Notes: generated by a model not told the origin, from the letters alone. Shown: positions 9,502 through 18,466, counted from the stretch's first letter. The stretch is DNA of 64,000 nucleotides from Methylophilaceae bacterium (GCA_013141125.1 JABFRO010000003.1:110458-174457), one strand, 5' to 3'. Translations and numbers: made by a program.

Positions 9502-9780
9502 TTAGTGATAATCGACAATTTCAACGTCATGAACACCATCTTCACGCCAAATAAAGCACACTCGCCACTGGTCATTGACACGAATACTATGCTGACCTTT
9601 GCGATTATCCTTTAACGCTTCTAAATGATTGCCTGGTGGCACTCGTAAACTATTAAGCTCAGTTGCCGCATGCAGTTGAAGTAGCTTGCGACGTGCTACC
9701 CTTTCAATGTTCTTAAATTGACGAACATCTTGGCTATGGAATAGCGCCTCGGTGTTTGAACATTTGAATGAATGAATCAT
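9502..9780 (-). CDS. higB: HigB-type toxin (RelE/ParE superfamily mRNA interferase)
   Basis: 92 residues from the ATG at 9780 (MIHSFKCSNTEALF); a TTG two codons upstream is less likely. Family features are 'RKLLQLHAATELNSLRVPPGNHLEALKDNRKGQHSIRVNDQWRVCF' (seen in part) and the C-terminal 'DVEIVDYH'. HigB cleaves mRNA on translating ribosomes. It is followed by higA in the same direction. Confidence 0.9.
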   Translation of the reverse strand: MIHSFKCSNTEALFHSQDVRQFKNIERVARRKLLQLHAATELNSLRVPPGNHLEALKDNRKGQHSIRVNDQWRVCFIWREDGVHDVEIVDYH

Positions 9781-9831
9781 AAGCAATAATATTCCGCATT
9801 AAAGAATCTGTCAAATAGAATTACAATCAAG

Positions 9832-10905
9832 TTATAAATCAAGATTTTTGACATATTCATTAACCGCATCACCAAATAAGTCACTGACAGCTTTTTCCGT
9901 AATGCCTTCTATTAAGTAATACGCAATCGCTTTGCCATCGCCATCGGAGTTTCCTCTACAAAATCGGCTTAAAGCAATAATGACTAATACCACCTTCCTA
10001 ATGCCTATCTTATAGAAGCCCTGATGACGCTTAATAAAATTAGCTGGCCTCGGATCTATTGCACGAAGATAACTTTCACTCACCACGTTAGTCGGCTTCG
10101 CCATCATTTCTTCAATAGAAAAATAACCACCCGCAGTCATTCCAGCGACACCACCATAAATAACCTCACCATCAGCGAGATAATCGTGTTGATGGTCAAC
10201 CATCAGTGTTCTATCCACGACGAGTTTGAATATGGCTTCGCATTGTTGTTTTAAGCTCACATTTATGCCACCAAGCTTAAATTCAGCCATCACTTCCAGC
10301 AACAACCTTTCACACACATCAAGGTCGCCATTTAAAACTTCTATTACAGGTAAATTATCTTCAGTTGGCGCAATAGCCGCTGGATAGTTCGGGAAAATTA
10401 TGGGTTTTTTCTTAAGTTTTTTTAGAGCCGTTAGATTATAGGCAGCCTTTGAGCCTTTAATCACTGATTCAACCGTGGCTAACGTTTTAGCTGATGGGGT
10501 TCTAATTCCTTTTTCATAAGTGCTCCACTCAATATTATCAAGAGAGTTGTCAGGCACACCATTTAAATCAAGCCACTTTTCAAAATCATCAACATTCTTG
10601 GTCGCTGATTCTGCCAGCAGATAGCGAAACCAGACCTTGATACGAAGCTGGTTCAGTGAATTTATCCTAGCAAGAACTCTAGGATGCTCTGACACCTTTT
10701 TTTCGGTAAGAGGTTTAGCAATATTCGGATCATTTTTTTCTTTTGCGACCTTTTTCTTCAGCTCTTCCTTAGCCTTCAACGCCTCATTTTTAATTGCCAG
10801 ACCAAAGAGTTGACCTATCGCACCAATGCCAGAAACGATTGTTGGCTGGACCCCATTTTCAGGGGTGAAGTCCGTCTCAGTATGCAGCGCCTTATCTTTA
10901 CTCAT
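9832..10905 (-). CDS. Hypothetical protein, 357 aa, possible regulator
   Basis: Not recognised. A lysine-rich segment (about 45-75) is followed by 'VLARINSLNQLRIKVWFRYLL' and by 'IEWSTYEKGIRTPSAKTLATVESVIKG' (about 125-150), which resembles the recognition end of an XRE-type helix-turn-helix. The C-terminal half is hydrophobic and helical without a clear membrane segment. It reads away from the 124-bp repeat array at 10924-11295, so that array may hold its promoter. Confidence 0.55.
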   Translation of the reverse strand: MSKDKALHTETDFTPENGVQPTIVSGIGAIGQLFGLAIKNEALKAKEELKKKVAKEKNDPNIAKPLTEKKVSEHPRVLARINSLNQLRIKVWFRYLLAESATKNVDDFEKWLDLNGVPDNSLDNIEWSTYEKGIRTPSAKTLATVESVIKGSKAAYNLTALKKLKKKPIIFPNYPAAIAPTEDNLPVIEVLNGDLDVCERLLLEVMAEFKLGGINVSLKQQCEAIFKLVVDRTLMVDHQHDYLADGEVIYGGVAGMTAGGYFSIEEMMAKPTNVVSESYLRAIDPRPANFIKRHQGFYKIGIRKVVLVIIALSRFCRGNSDGDGKAIAYYLIEGITEKAVSDLFGDAVNEYVKNLDL

Positions 10906-10923
10906 AAAACAGCCTTAATAAAA

Positions 10924-11295
10924 AAGTCAAGGTATGAGCTTAAACCATATACACATCAAGTAGCAATCAAAGAGAGGATATTTACAATTGTAGTAGTAAG
11001 CAACAAACGCAAAGCAATATGAATTATATAAATAACGTATTTTAAATAAGTCAAGGTAAGTGACAAATGCGCCTGCAGGAAGATTTAATTTGCATATTGA
11101 TAAAATAATATCCAGCAACAAAGGAAAGGAAAATAAAAGGAGATAGATTTTAAAAAATGAGTTTTTTCAACAAGTCAAGGTAAGTTACAAAATAGCCTAC
11201 AGAAATATATATGGTCCATATTGTTAGAATTGCACCAGCAACATCGGGAAAGAAAATAATGTTAATAAATTTAAAAGGAAATAGTAATGAAAGAA
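10924..11295. repeat. Three diverged tandem units with 124-bp period
   Basis: The words AAGTCAAGGTAWG begin at 10924, 11048 and 11172, exactly 124 bp apart. Each unit has a second shared word about 65-75 bp later (AGCAACAAA, AGCAACAAAG, AGCAACATCG), and units 2 and 3 also share an A/G-rich tail with a ribosome-binding-like AAGGAGATAG or AAGGAAATAG. The third unit ends at the start codon of the gene at 11287. The array looks like a duplicated gene leader. It fills the 380-bp gap, in which I see no other gene. Confidence 0.75.
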
Positions 11296-11511
11296 ATTGA
11301 AGTAGTAGGCGTGCATGATGGTATTAAGTTTTCATTCCTTGCTTTGGCAAGTGATTACGGAGATCTTAAAGATCAAGTTGTATTTTACATTAACGAAAAT
11401 TATGAAGATAAGTGGGATGAAAATTCAAAAATTACAAGCTGGTGTGATATTGAAGTTGAATACGACTATAAGGAGGTGTACTGCATGATGGAGTCAATGA
11501 CTCACATATAA
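11287..11511 (+). CDS. Small acidic hypothetical protein, 74 aa
   Basis: Not recognised. Acidic and aromatic ('NENYEDKWDENSKITSWCDIEVEYDYKEVY'). Its start is preceded by AAAAGGAAATAGTA, the tail of the third 124-bp leader unit. First gene of a rightward run of AT-rich small genes. Confidence 0.55.
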   Translation: MKEIEVVGVHDGIKFSFLALASDYGDLKDQVVFYINENYEDKWDENSKITSWCDIEVEYDYKEVYCMMESMTHI

Positions 11512-11569
11512 ATTTGAAAATAGCATTTAAACAGTAGTAAAAATTAACTAAGTAAACAGGAGAAATAAA

Positions 11570-11935
11570 ATGGTAGCAGCAAATAAAAACAGTAGAAATA
11601 AGAAACCAATTGAAAATAGTAGCGAGAAGATAAGCGCCACAGATAAAAGCTTAGGTTTCATTTTAGTAAATGAATTTATTGACACAACTAGGGAGCATGG
11701 CATTAGTTTTGGAAGCTCAGGATTTACAGTGCACAATGAAAAATACAATAACTGGCGGATTGATCGTGGTGATGCGCTCATGTATGAGCTTAAAAGTACG
11801 GTAGCAGGCAATATTGCTCAAAGAATTATTTTTGAAATCACAGATCAGCTTGGTTCCCTTGAGGATATTTGGGTGATTCTTCCTACAGATATCGATCATG
11901 ATGATAGTTTTGGATGGGCAGCCATCCCTTTATAG
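11570..11935 (+). CDS. Hypothetical protein, 121 aa
   Basis: Not recognised. N-terminus basic and polar, followed by a likely compact alpha/beta fold ('SLGFILVNEFIDTTREHG', 'ITDQLGSLEDIWVILPTD'). A good RBS (ACAGGAGAAATAAA) precedes the ATG. A 16-nt word GTAGTAAAAATTAACT (11534-11549) upstream recurs before the next gene at 11957-11972. Confidence 0.55.
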   Translation: MVAANKNSRNKKPIENSSEKISATDKSLGFILVNEFIDTTREHGISFGSSGFTVHNEKYNNWRIDRGDALMYELKSTVAGNIAQRIIFEITDQLGSLEDIWVILPTDIDHDDSFGWAAIPL

Positions 11936-11990
11936 AAACAAGAATTTATTTAAATTGTAGTAAAAATTAACTTAAAACTGGAGAGTATAA

Positions 11991-12377
11991 ATGGAAAAAG
12001 AAATTAAAAGTATCAGTGTTATTGAAGAGATGGCTAACAATGAGGCGCGAATTATTGTTCGTGAAGGTATAGCCATATCTAACAGATTGATTGAAAAAAT
12101 AAAATGTGTTGAATCTTATTACATTAACGAAAGATGTGTAAGAACATATGCGGAATACTGCCAAATGATTATTGATCTTTGCTTTAATTATACAAAGTTT
12201 AATGGGTTGATTGAAAACTTATCAGCTAGAACTGTAATTATCGATATATTAAAAAGTGAAATTGCAATTTCTAAAATTAAGTGTGTGGTAATAACTTCAG
12301 AGGAAGATGACCTTTCCTTTGAATGGGATTATGTATATTTAAATGATGATGGAACTACATATGTAGAAGTGAATTAA
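11991..12377 (+). CDS. Hypothetical protein, 128 aa
   Basis: Not recognised. Mostly helical N-terminal half ('KSISVIEEMANNEARIIVRE'), acidic C-terminal end ('SEEDDLSFEWDYVYLNDD'). Starts after a CTGGAGAG ribosome-binding site and carries the same 16-nt upstream word as its neighbour, which points to a shared leader or common regulation. Confidence 0.55.
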   Translation: MEKEIKSISVIEEMANNEARIIVREGIAISNRLIEKIKCVESYYINERCVRTYAEYCQMIIDLCFNYTKFNGLIENLSARTVIIDILKSEIAISKIKCVVITSEEDDLSFEWDYVYLNDDGTTYVEVN

Positions 12378-12408
12378 CAAACAATAAATTATAAACAGGA
12401 TAAATAAA

Positions 12409-13032
12409 ATGAACACACAACTACCAGATTACATGATTAAGAAATCACTATCATATTTAGAAAGTATGATTCCATCACTTATATCGTTAAATAGAATTGG
12501 AGCGATTGATAATTCAAACATTACTTTAAAAGTAATTACTAAATTCGCAGAGCAAAAGAAATGGGATGATTTGTTTACGCGAAGCTATGACGGTGAAATG
12601 ATTACATGTGATTTTGAATTTGTCAGATGCAATGCTATTTTTTTAGTGATATGTGACGGCAAAAAAGAACTAGGTTATATGAGATTAACAACTGGACATC
12701 ATTGGCTTAGTATTGGCAAAGAATATTGTGTTAGTGAGGCATATATAAAACCAGCCTATCGTGGAAAAGGTGTGTTTCGTGAAGCATTAAAGCTGGCAAT
12801 CGAAAATCACAATGTGAGAGCTATTTTATTGGAGCTTGAGCGAGCGGCCCTTAATGCTAGTTACTACCGAACACTGGGGTTTTGTGGCATTCAACAAAAT
12901 AAAGGCTTAGTTTATTTGCTGCATGCTGATTTATATCATCAACCTCAAATAGAGGAGTCTTTATTGATAGATGAGCAGGTTGCACGAGATTTATACATGG
13001 CACTCACTACAGAAAACGCAATGGTGCATTAA
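12409..13032 (+). CDS. GNAT-family N-acetyltransferase
   Basis: 207 residues. The acetyl-CoA-binding motif A is visible at about residues 105-130: 'VSEAYIKPAYRGKGVFREALKLA', with the R/Q-x-x-G-x-G/A-type loop as 'RGKGVF', and motif B follows as 'LNASYYRTLGF'. The substrate (protein, small molecule or toxin target) cannot be told. It stands 31 bp after the preceding small gene. Such enzymes on mobile islands may be antitoxin-like, resistance or regulatory, but nothing here decides it. Confidence 0.8.
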   Translation: MNTQLPDYMIKKSLSYLESMIPSLISLNRIGAIDNSNITLKVITKFAEQKKWDDLFTRSYDGEMITCDFEFVRCNAIFLVICDGKKELGYMRLTTGHHWLSIGKEYCVSEAYIKPAYRGKGVFREALKLAIENHNVRAILLELERAALNASYYRTLGFCGIQQNKGLVYLLHADLYHQPQIEESLLIDEQVARDLYMALTTENAMVH

Positions 13033-13182
13033 GCAGTAAGAGTAAAAAATTATCGATGCCGTAGAGCATAAGCTAGCAATTCCGTTGGCTTAATAGTTCA
13101 AGGCTTGTTTCCCAGCTCAATATTTTGAGTTGCAATGAAAACGTATGAAAGGAAGCCCATACAAGAATAGAAGGACTATTTT

Positions 13183-14700
13183 ATGAAAAAAGAGCTAAAC
13201 AGCAGCGCTACGCGCACGGCTGACCAAAACACTGAGATTAACTCAGAGATTTTCAATCCATTTGAACTACTCCATGCCAATACGACATTAGAGATAGCCA
13301 TCTACAAGGACTTGAAGGCATTCCAAGCAAAATATTCCATCATCAATCGTTCAGGCAAAACCTATGTTTGCTGGAAAGACCGTGACCAAGATGTATTGGA
13401 ATTCCAGAATATCCCAGACTTTCACACTTTTCATGCCCACAAATTTCACTATATGCCGGCAAAGGGTAACGCTGAACCCAAGAAGGTGCTGATTTCAAAA
13501 TTGTTCATTGAGAGCAAAGACACGACCCGCTATGAAGGCATCATATTTGACCCGTCACCGTCAGCCAACATCAGCAACAAATACTGGAATTTATGGAGTG
13601 GTTTTAGAGTCACGCCGAAACAAGGCGATATAACCCCGTTCAATCAGTTGGTGGCTGCCTTATGCAGCGACGATGCCGACTGTGCAGCTTATTTGATGGA
13701 TTTTCTTGCACATTTGGTGCAGAGAGCCTGGGAGTTACCAGAGACCGCTTTTGTAATGCGTTCTGCTCCTGGTTGTGGTAAAGGAACCTTGATGAAAACT
13801 TTGTCCTGCTTAACCGACAACTACAAACACCTCTCTTCCAGTTATGCCTTAGTCGGAAATTTTAATGGCCACCTACTTGATGCTTATATTGTGTTTGCCG
13901 ATGAGGCCATATGGGGCGGGGACAAATCAGCCGAAGGCACACTGAAAGCCATGATTACGGAACCGTATGTCATGATTAACGATAAAAACCGCACCGCCAT
14001 TCAGGTGAGAAATTACAAGCGACTATTTGTTGCATCTAATGAAGACTGGGTAATTCCAGTCGGTGAAGGTGACCGTCGCTTCTTTGTGGTGGATTGTGAT
14101 GCTCGCTATAAAGGTCAAACAGAACCAGGGCAGTTCTTTAGCACCTACAACCAGTGGCTTACATCAGGTGGCATTGAAGCCCTTATGTTTGAGTTAACAA
14201 GCCGAGATATTAGCGAATTCAACCCCCGCAATTTTCCAGTCACGCATGCGCGTGTTGATTTAATGCTTCGCAGCTTATCGCCTACTAACAAATTCATCAT
14301 TGATTTGTTGGAAAAGAACATCAACTTGGAATCTGGAACAGAGGTGACACCTAATTCCACGGGTGCAATCCGCTGGTATCGCAATCGCCTGTATCAAGAC
14401 TATCTCAATTGGTGTGACAGCCAGAAAGTTAGATATCCAGAAACATTGAGTTTTTTTGGCAAGGCTCTAAGTCAGGTCTTTGGCTTTGAAGAGGTCTGTA
14501 AAAATTGGAGGGTAAACTGGAAGCACAAATCGCTAGGATACTATTACCAATTGAATTCCAGAAAAGAAGGCATGAAGCGATTTGCCAAAGTCTTAAATGT
14601 CTCACCTGAGCTGGTGTTCTTTGGATACAACGAAGAATCAGACCATGTGGTTGAGGTGGACGAGAACGATGTTGTGGTGAGTTTGTTTAAACAGGCATAA
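13183..14700 (+). CDS. DUF5906/D5-like primase-helicase (SF3 helicase)
   Basis: Replication-type helicase of the phage/plasmid primase C-terminal class. In 505 residues it shows Walker A 'MRSAPGCGKGTLMKTL' near 194, Walker B 'DAYIVFADEAIWGGDKS' near 236, and sensor regions 'RLFVASNEDWVIPVGEGDRRFFVVD' (about 282-305, seen in part), all typical of the DUF5906 family. No N-terminal archaeo-eukaryotic primase domain is obvious. It may start replication of the excised circular island. A 150-bp gap precedes it; the ATG follows AGAAGGAC. Confidence 0.85.
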   Translation: MKKELNSSATRTADQNTEINSEIFNPFELLHANTTLEIAIYKDLKAFQAKYSIINRSGKTYVCWKDRDQDVLEFQNIPDFHTFHAHKFHYMPAKGNAEPKKVLISKLFIESKDTTRYEGIIFDPSPSANISNKYWNLWSGFRVTPKQGDITPFNQLVAALCSDDADCAAYLMDFLAHLVQRAWELPETAFVMRSAPGCGKGTLMKTLSCLTDNYKHLSSSYALVGNFNGHLLDAYIVFADEAIWGGDKSAEGTLKAMITEPYVMINDKNRTAIQVRNYKRLFVASNEDWVIPVGEGDRRFFVVDCDARYKGQTEPGQFFSTYNQWLTSGGIEALMFELTSRDISEFNPRNFPVTHARVDLMLRSLSPTNKFIIDLLEKNINLESGTEVTPNSTGAIRWYRNRLYQDYLNWCDSQKVRYPETLSFFGKALSQVFGFEEVCKNWRVNWKHKSLGYYYQLNSRKEGMKRFAKVLNVSPELVFFGYNEESDHVVEVDENDVVVSLFKQA

Positions 14701-14775
14701 GCAACAATCCACAGCAAATAAAGATTAACCAATAAGTAGCGAATTAACTCTACTTAACAACTAAGGAGCAACAAA

Positions 14776-15135
14776 ATGAGTAAAACCACAAAAGCAGTAG
14801 AGAAGACTTATAACCAGAAAGCAAAGGACGCTGTCATGAACATTTCTAGGAGAGCGGTCGCAGAGCTTTATCTTGATTCCATTGAAAACCAAATGGGAGG
14901 GATTGAAGAAGATGATGTGAATGCTACAACAGCAAAAGACGAAATTGCAGCAGAATTCGACATAAATCTAGCCTTGCATGTTCTTTACAAGGTCTTCGGT
15001 AAAAAGACTGCCGATGAAATTTACGATGGCTACTGCCATAGTGTAATGACATTTGAACATGTCCAGTGCATGGTTGATTCACTTGATGCTGGAAATACCA
15101 TAGCTAGGATTATAGATGGTGACATTATAGGGTAG
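14776..15135 (+). CDS. Hypothetical protein, 119 aa
   Basis: Not recognised. Soluble, acidic and largely helical, with 'NISRRAVAELYLDSIENQMGG' and 'ALHVLYKVFGKKTADEIYDGY'. Good RBS (CTAAGGAGCAACAAA). It lies 75 bp behind the helicase and before a strong hairpin, so it probably ends that transcript. Confidence 0.55.
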   Translation: MSKTTKAVEKTYNQKAKDAVMNISRRAVAELYLDSIENQMGGIEEDDVNATTAKDEIAAEFDINLALHVLYKVFGKKTADEIYDGYCHSVMTFEHVQCMVDSLDAGNTIARIIDGDIIG

Positions 15136-15142
15136 ATAAAAG

Positions 15143-15175
15143 CTGGCTGTTGTAATGCGCGGATGCAACAGCCAG
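15143..15175 (+). terminator. Strong hairpin after the helicase operon
   Basis: A perfect 10-bp stem CTGGCTGTTG/CAACAGCCAG (15143-15152 with 15166-15175) with a 13-nt loop lies 8 bp after the stop. No U-tract follows, so it may be a Rho-dependent end or an RNA-stability hairpin. Confidence 0.5.
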
Positions 15176-15238
15176 TCATCATTGAAATGTTTTGGCAAAG
15201 CAATCCGCTATGAATAAAAATTAACAATAATAAGGGGA

Positions 15239-16429
15239 ATGAGCATGACCGACAAGAAATTTGAAAGTGTAAGAAGAGCTATTTTGAAAAAAGGTGAGAT
15301 TGGACTTGTGAAATTCACCAATCAGAAGGCTTATGCAAGCGACAGGGAAATAGCGATGCTTGCCGTAAAGTGCAATGCTGATGCATTAAAGCATGTAGTC
15401 GACGAATTAAAAGGCGACCATGAATTTATGTTGCAGGCAGTTTCGCATCACCCAATTGCTCTGAAATATGCATCTGATCTATTAAGGGACAATGAATCTA
15501 TTGTTTTGGCTGCCGTTGAGAAACATGGTGAAGCCCTCGGCTTCGCCTCAGACCGATTAAGAAATAATGCGGATATTGTTGCCACCTCTGTCAAAACTTT
15601 TAGCGGCGCGTTGGCGTTCGCTTCAGATGCTTTAAATGGTGACTATGACCTAGTGATGAGTGCTGTTAAATCTAACCAGCATCATAATCTCAATTTTAAG
15701 AATAATCATGAATACAAATGCATTCTAAGATATGTGTCTGAGAGCCTAAGAGATCATGAAACATTGGCATTAGAAGCTGTGACAAAGGTAAGTGGGAATT
15801 TTGAATTTTTGTCGGAAAGACTCAGGAATCATGATGCCATTACATTGGTTGCCGTTCAGCAAAACCATTGGAACCTAAATTATGCCTCAGAACGATTAAG
15901 AGGCAATAAAGAAATCGTCTTATCCGCAATGGCTCAATATGAATCCTCCTTAGAGTTTATCTCCGAGTGCTTAAGAGCTGATGAAGACGTAGTGTTAGCC
16001 GCAGTGGAATCCAATTACGACTCGTTTAAATACGCTTCTGAAAATTTGAGAAATAACGCAAAGATTGCTCTAGTCGCGGCGGAGCGCGATGTTGGAGTCC
16101 TTCAATATGCCTCAGACATTTTACGGGACGATAAAAACTTCATGCTGTCGGCTATAAACTCAGCATCGTCTCAATATAGCTCTGCACTGCATTATGCATC
16201 AGATAGGTTAAGAGATGACGAAGAAGTTGTTTTGGCCGCAATTAAAAAAAACGTGAATGCGTTGAAATCTGCGAGTCAAAGACTTAAAGGTATGGTTGGG
16301 AGCATGGACCCAGTGATATTTTTTACAGCCAAATTACGTGCTGATAATATTATGGCCAAGCTTGATGTGCCTCCACTCACGCCAACACAAATGGCTAATG
16401 ACTCAAAAAAATCAGGGGGTAAAATTTGA
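15239..16429 (+). CDS. DUF4116 repeat protein
   Basis: 396 residues built from about seven or eight repeats of roughly 40-50 residues. Each holds variants of 'ALKYASDLLRDNESIVLAAVEKHG' (for example 'ALGFASDRLRNNADIVATSVK', 'NYASERLRGNKEIVLSAM'). This is the DUF4116 helical repeat, common in protist and giant-virus proteins and scattered in bacteria; its function is unknown, probably protein-binding. The start may be the ATG at 15239 or 15245. It sits alone between hairpins. Confidence 0.8.
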   Translation: MSMTDKKFESVRRAILKKGEIGLVKFTNQKAYASDREIAMLAVKCNADALKHVVDELKGDHEFMLQAVSHHPIALKYASDLLRDNESIVLAAVEKHGEALGFASDRLRNNADIVATSVKTFSGALAFASDALNGDYDLVMSAVKSNQHHNLNFKNNHEYKCILRYVSESLRDHETLALEAVTKVSGNFEFLSERLRNHDAITLVAVQQNHWNLNYASERLRGNKEIVLSAMAQYESSLEFISECLRADEDVVLAAVESNYDSFKYASENLRNNAKIALVAAERDVGVLQYASDILRDDKNFMLSAINSASSQYSSALHYASDRLRDDEEVVLAAIKKNVNALKSASQRLKGMVGSMDPVIFFTAKLRADNIMAKLDVPPLTPTQMANDSKKSGGKI

Positions 16430-16442
16430 CCCATCCACAAGG

Positions 16443-16459
16443 AAGAGCGCAAGGCTCTT
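16443..16459 (+). terminator. Hairpin after the DUF4116 gene
   Basis: Stem AAGAGC/GCTCTT (16443-16448 with 16454-16459), loop GCAAG, followed by a short T-containing stretch. It is 14 bp after the stop. Just beyond, at 16479-16488, stands one isolated GGTTCTACGC word, the motif of the large repeats elsewhere in the island. Confidence 0.5.
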
Positions 16460-16536
16460 TCATCTTGCCAATAGTTCAAGGTTCTACGCATTCAAGCACC
16501 CTTTGATTAACTAAAATTATAAAATGGAAAATATCA

Positions 16537-17280
16537 ATGTCAGATTTAGATCATTATTTTGAAGTATGTGGCGATAAAAACTCTATAAAAGATTTTTTGG
16601 CGTCAATGGATAAAGAAGCAACATTAAACCAAGAAGGCTTATGGGGTGCTAATTATGATCCAATGAGGGTTTGGGATGATGGTGTGCCACCAAAGGGTGA
16701 GTTAGTTGTAGGTGCTAATATTGACTGGATTCATTGGGGCTGGCAGGGAGCGCGGCCTAAAGCTGATTACATAGAGGAGCTGTCACGTCAATTTGATAAG
16801 TTGGACTTTGTGTTGATTACTCTTCGCGATATAGCTATCTTAACCTGCAACCATTTCAAAAATGGAGATTGCGTGCATGGTGTTTGTTTTTACTCACCCG
16901 TAATGAACTACCACATAGCTGTTGGGGAAGCCTATAGCCACTCAAATGACCCAACAAAATACGAACGTATTCGCGTCATATTAGATGAAGATTTTTTATC
17001 TTTTTCGCCTGATTATGACAAGTTTGCGCTTGAAATCTTCTCAGATGAGGACTTTGATTCAACCGAGGGCTGGAATGAAATTTTGGAGATGAATGACTTA
17101 TTTTTATTAAACAGAATTCTCAAGAACATCGGTAAGGACTTCTTGGCATCTTTGAACACCGAGCAAATGAAGCGAGTTAAATCTATCAAGAAAACAGTAA
17201 AAACATTAACTAACTATAAGGGTGAATTAGGCGGTGGCATAGGTCCTCTTGAATGGGACGTTGTTGAGGGTGATGAATAA
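16537..17280 (+). CDS. Hypothetical protein, 247 aa
   Basis: Not recognised. An acidic soluble protein rich in Trp, Asp and Gly ('EGLWGANYDPMRVWDDGVPP'; 'DWIHWGWQGARPKADYIEEL'). No signal peptide or membrane helix. The C-terminal end 'GGGIGPLEWDVVEGDE' is glycine-rich and acidic. It ends 8 bp before the first 267-bp repeat. The composition recalls small immunity-type proteins, but that is only an impression. Confidence 0.5.
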   Translation: MSDLDHYFEVCGDKNSIKDFLASMDKEATLNQEGLWGANYDPMRVWDDGVPPKGELVVGANIDWIHWGWQGARPKADYIEELSRQFDKLDFVLITLRDIAILTCNHFKNGDCVHGVCFYSPVMNYHIAVGEAYSHSNDPTKYERIRVILDEDFLSFSPDYDKFALEIFSDEDFDSTEGWNEILEMNDLFLLNRILKNIGKDFLASLNTEQMKRVKSIKKTVKTLTNYKGELGGGIGPLEWDVVEGDE

Positions 17281-17288
17281 TGAACTTT

Positions 17289-17556
17289 GGTTCTACGCAC
17301 CACGAAAATCACCGTAGAACCGTCAGAGCCAATGTTTATAAGCCATCCAGAGGTGTTTTATGGTTCTACGCAAAATGTTGAAACTTATTCTAAATAGTAC
17401 TATTAGCTAGTAACGGTTACTTATACCTACCTTTATTTATATTTAATAATATTGAGTAGAACCGTAGAACCTTAGTGACAGGCTTGAATTTACTTGGCTT
17501 AACGACCCTACGCACTAAAATTTTACCCGTAGGATTGCGTAGAACGATTGACCAGA
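17289..17556. repeat. Large GGTTCTACG repeat, copy 1
   Basis: First of three diverged copies (others at 32660 and 35344). Each begins with GGTTCTACGC, followed by the inverted word CGTAGAACC about 20 bp later, a second GGTTCTACGC, a conserved AT-rich middle, two adjacent GTAGAACC words and a final GCGTAGAAC. The middle carries a candidate promoter (TTGAAA, 17 bp, TATTAG) reading right. This copy is followed by the StbB-like gene at 17690, so it may regulate it. It fills the 410-bp gap together with 130 bp without recognised features. Confidence 0.85.
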
Positions 17557-17689
17557 GTTGAGCGCCAGCCGATTCCCCAGTGACTTGGCTTATTTGCCTA
17601 ATCCATCAATATTTATCAAAATAATCACCACCCACCCTTTACATTGCCATTATTTTTATTAGGCTCAGTATGATTGAATAATAGGAGCC

Positions 17690-18466
17690 ATGATGAATGA
17701 AGCATTAAAGAGGAAGCAGATATACATATTACTCACCAATGAGGGTTCAGCCACCAAGTCAGATATTGCAGATAAAATTTGCTACGCCTTTGAAAGCAAG
17801 GGTCTCAAAATAGCGAAATATGACGGGGATAATGACCACCGTAGTTTGTATAAAAAATATGGCAAAAAAGACAAGCATGGCAATCTCACTGGGCTTAATG
17901 ATGCGCTAGACGGGTGCTACAGGTTTGACATTGAAACTGACAACGACATTATTGTAGAGAGCATTCAAACCCACTGTGATTATGTATTGTTAGACTTGCC
18001 TGCCAGGTCTATTGATATAACCCAGCGAATATTTGGTGATTTAGATTTGTTCTACACTGCTTTTGAAAATAACGATGCTGAACTGAATGTGATTATTCCT
18101 GTGGTATCTGACAAGTCCATGACGTCAATTAAGGATATTTACGCCACCATATCGGATGTGACTTTAACCAACCCTATCAATTTAATTCTGGTGAAAAATA
18201 CTGGCTATATGAAGCACCTTGGCACCTATGCAGAAGTGAGCCACTTGTATGTTGAGCTAATGGAAATTATTGCTTCAAATCAGCAGGTCAACATTATTGA
18301 GGTGGAATTAAAGACCATCTATGACAACAAGGGCGTGATGGCTGGTTTATTGAAAGAAAATAAATTAGGCGACATTCTCAATCAGAAACACAGCATTGTG
18401 GTTAAAACGCTGTTAGGGCAGGTGCAAGGTGATGTGGAAAGGTTGTATCAGGCGCTGGTGAAATGA
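17690..18466 (+). CDS. ParA/StbB-like P-loop protein with altered Walker A
   Basis: 258 residues of the ParA/MinD-like fold by pattern: N-terminal 'IYILLTNEGSATKSDIADKI' in place of the deviant Walker A KGGxGKT, 'CDYVLLDLPARSIDI' as a Walker B-like strand, and 'LNVIIPVVSDKSMTSIKDIY' later. The absence of the lysine-GKT core suggests it may not hydrolyse ATP normally; StbB proteins of MOBF plasmids such as R388 are the closest analogue I know, acting in plasmid positioning and conjugation. RBS AATAGGAGCC. The next reading frame overlaps it by 4 bp (ATGA). Confidence 0.65.
   Translation: MMNEALKRKQIYILLTNEGSATKSDIADKICYAFESKGLKIAKYDGDNDHRSLYKKYGKKDKHGNLTGLNDALDGCYRFDIETDNDIIVESIQTHCDYVLLDLPARSIDITQRIFGDLDLFYTAFENNDAELNVIIPVVSDKSMTSIKDIYATISDVTLTNPINLILVKNTGYMKHLGTYAEVSHLYVELMEIIASNQQVNIIEVELKTIYDNKGVMAGLLKENKLGDILNQKHSIVVKTLLGQVQGDVERLYQALVK

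Noticed and set aside
17289-17556. CRISPR array or IS element for the GGTTCTACG repeats
   Set aside because: Words are in both directions with uneven spacing, there are no equal-length spacers or cas genes, and no transposase is coded within.
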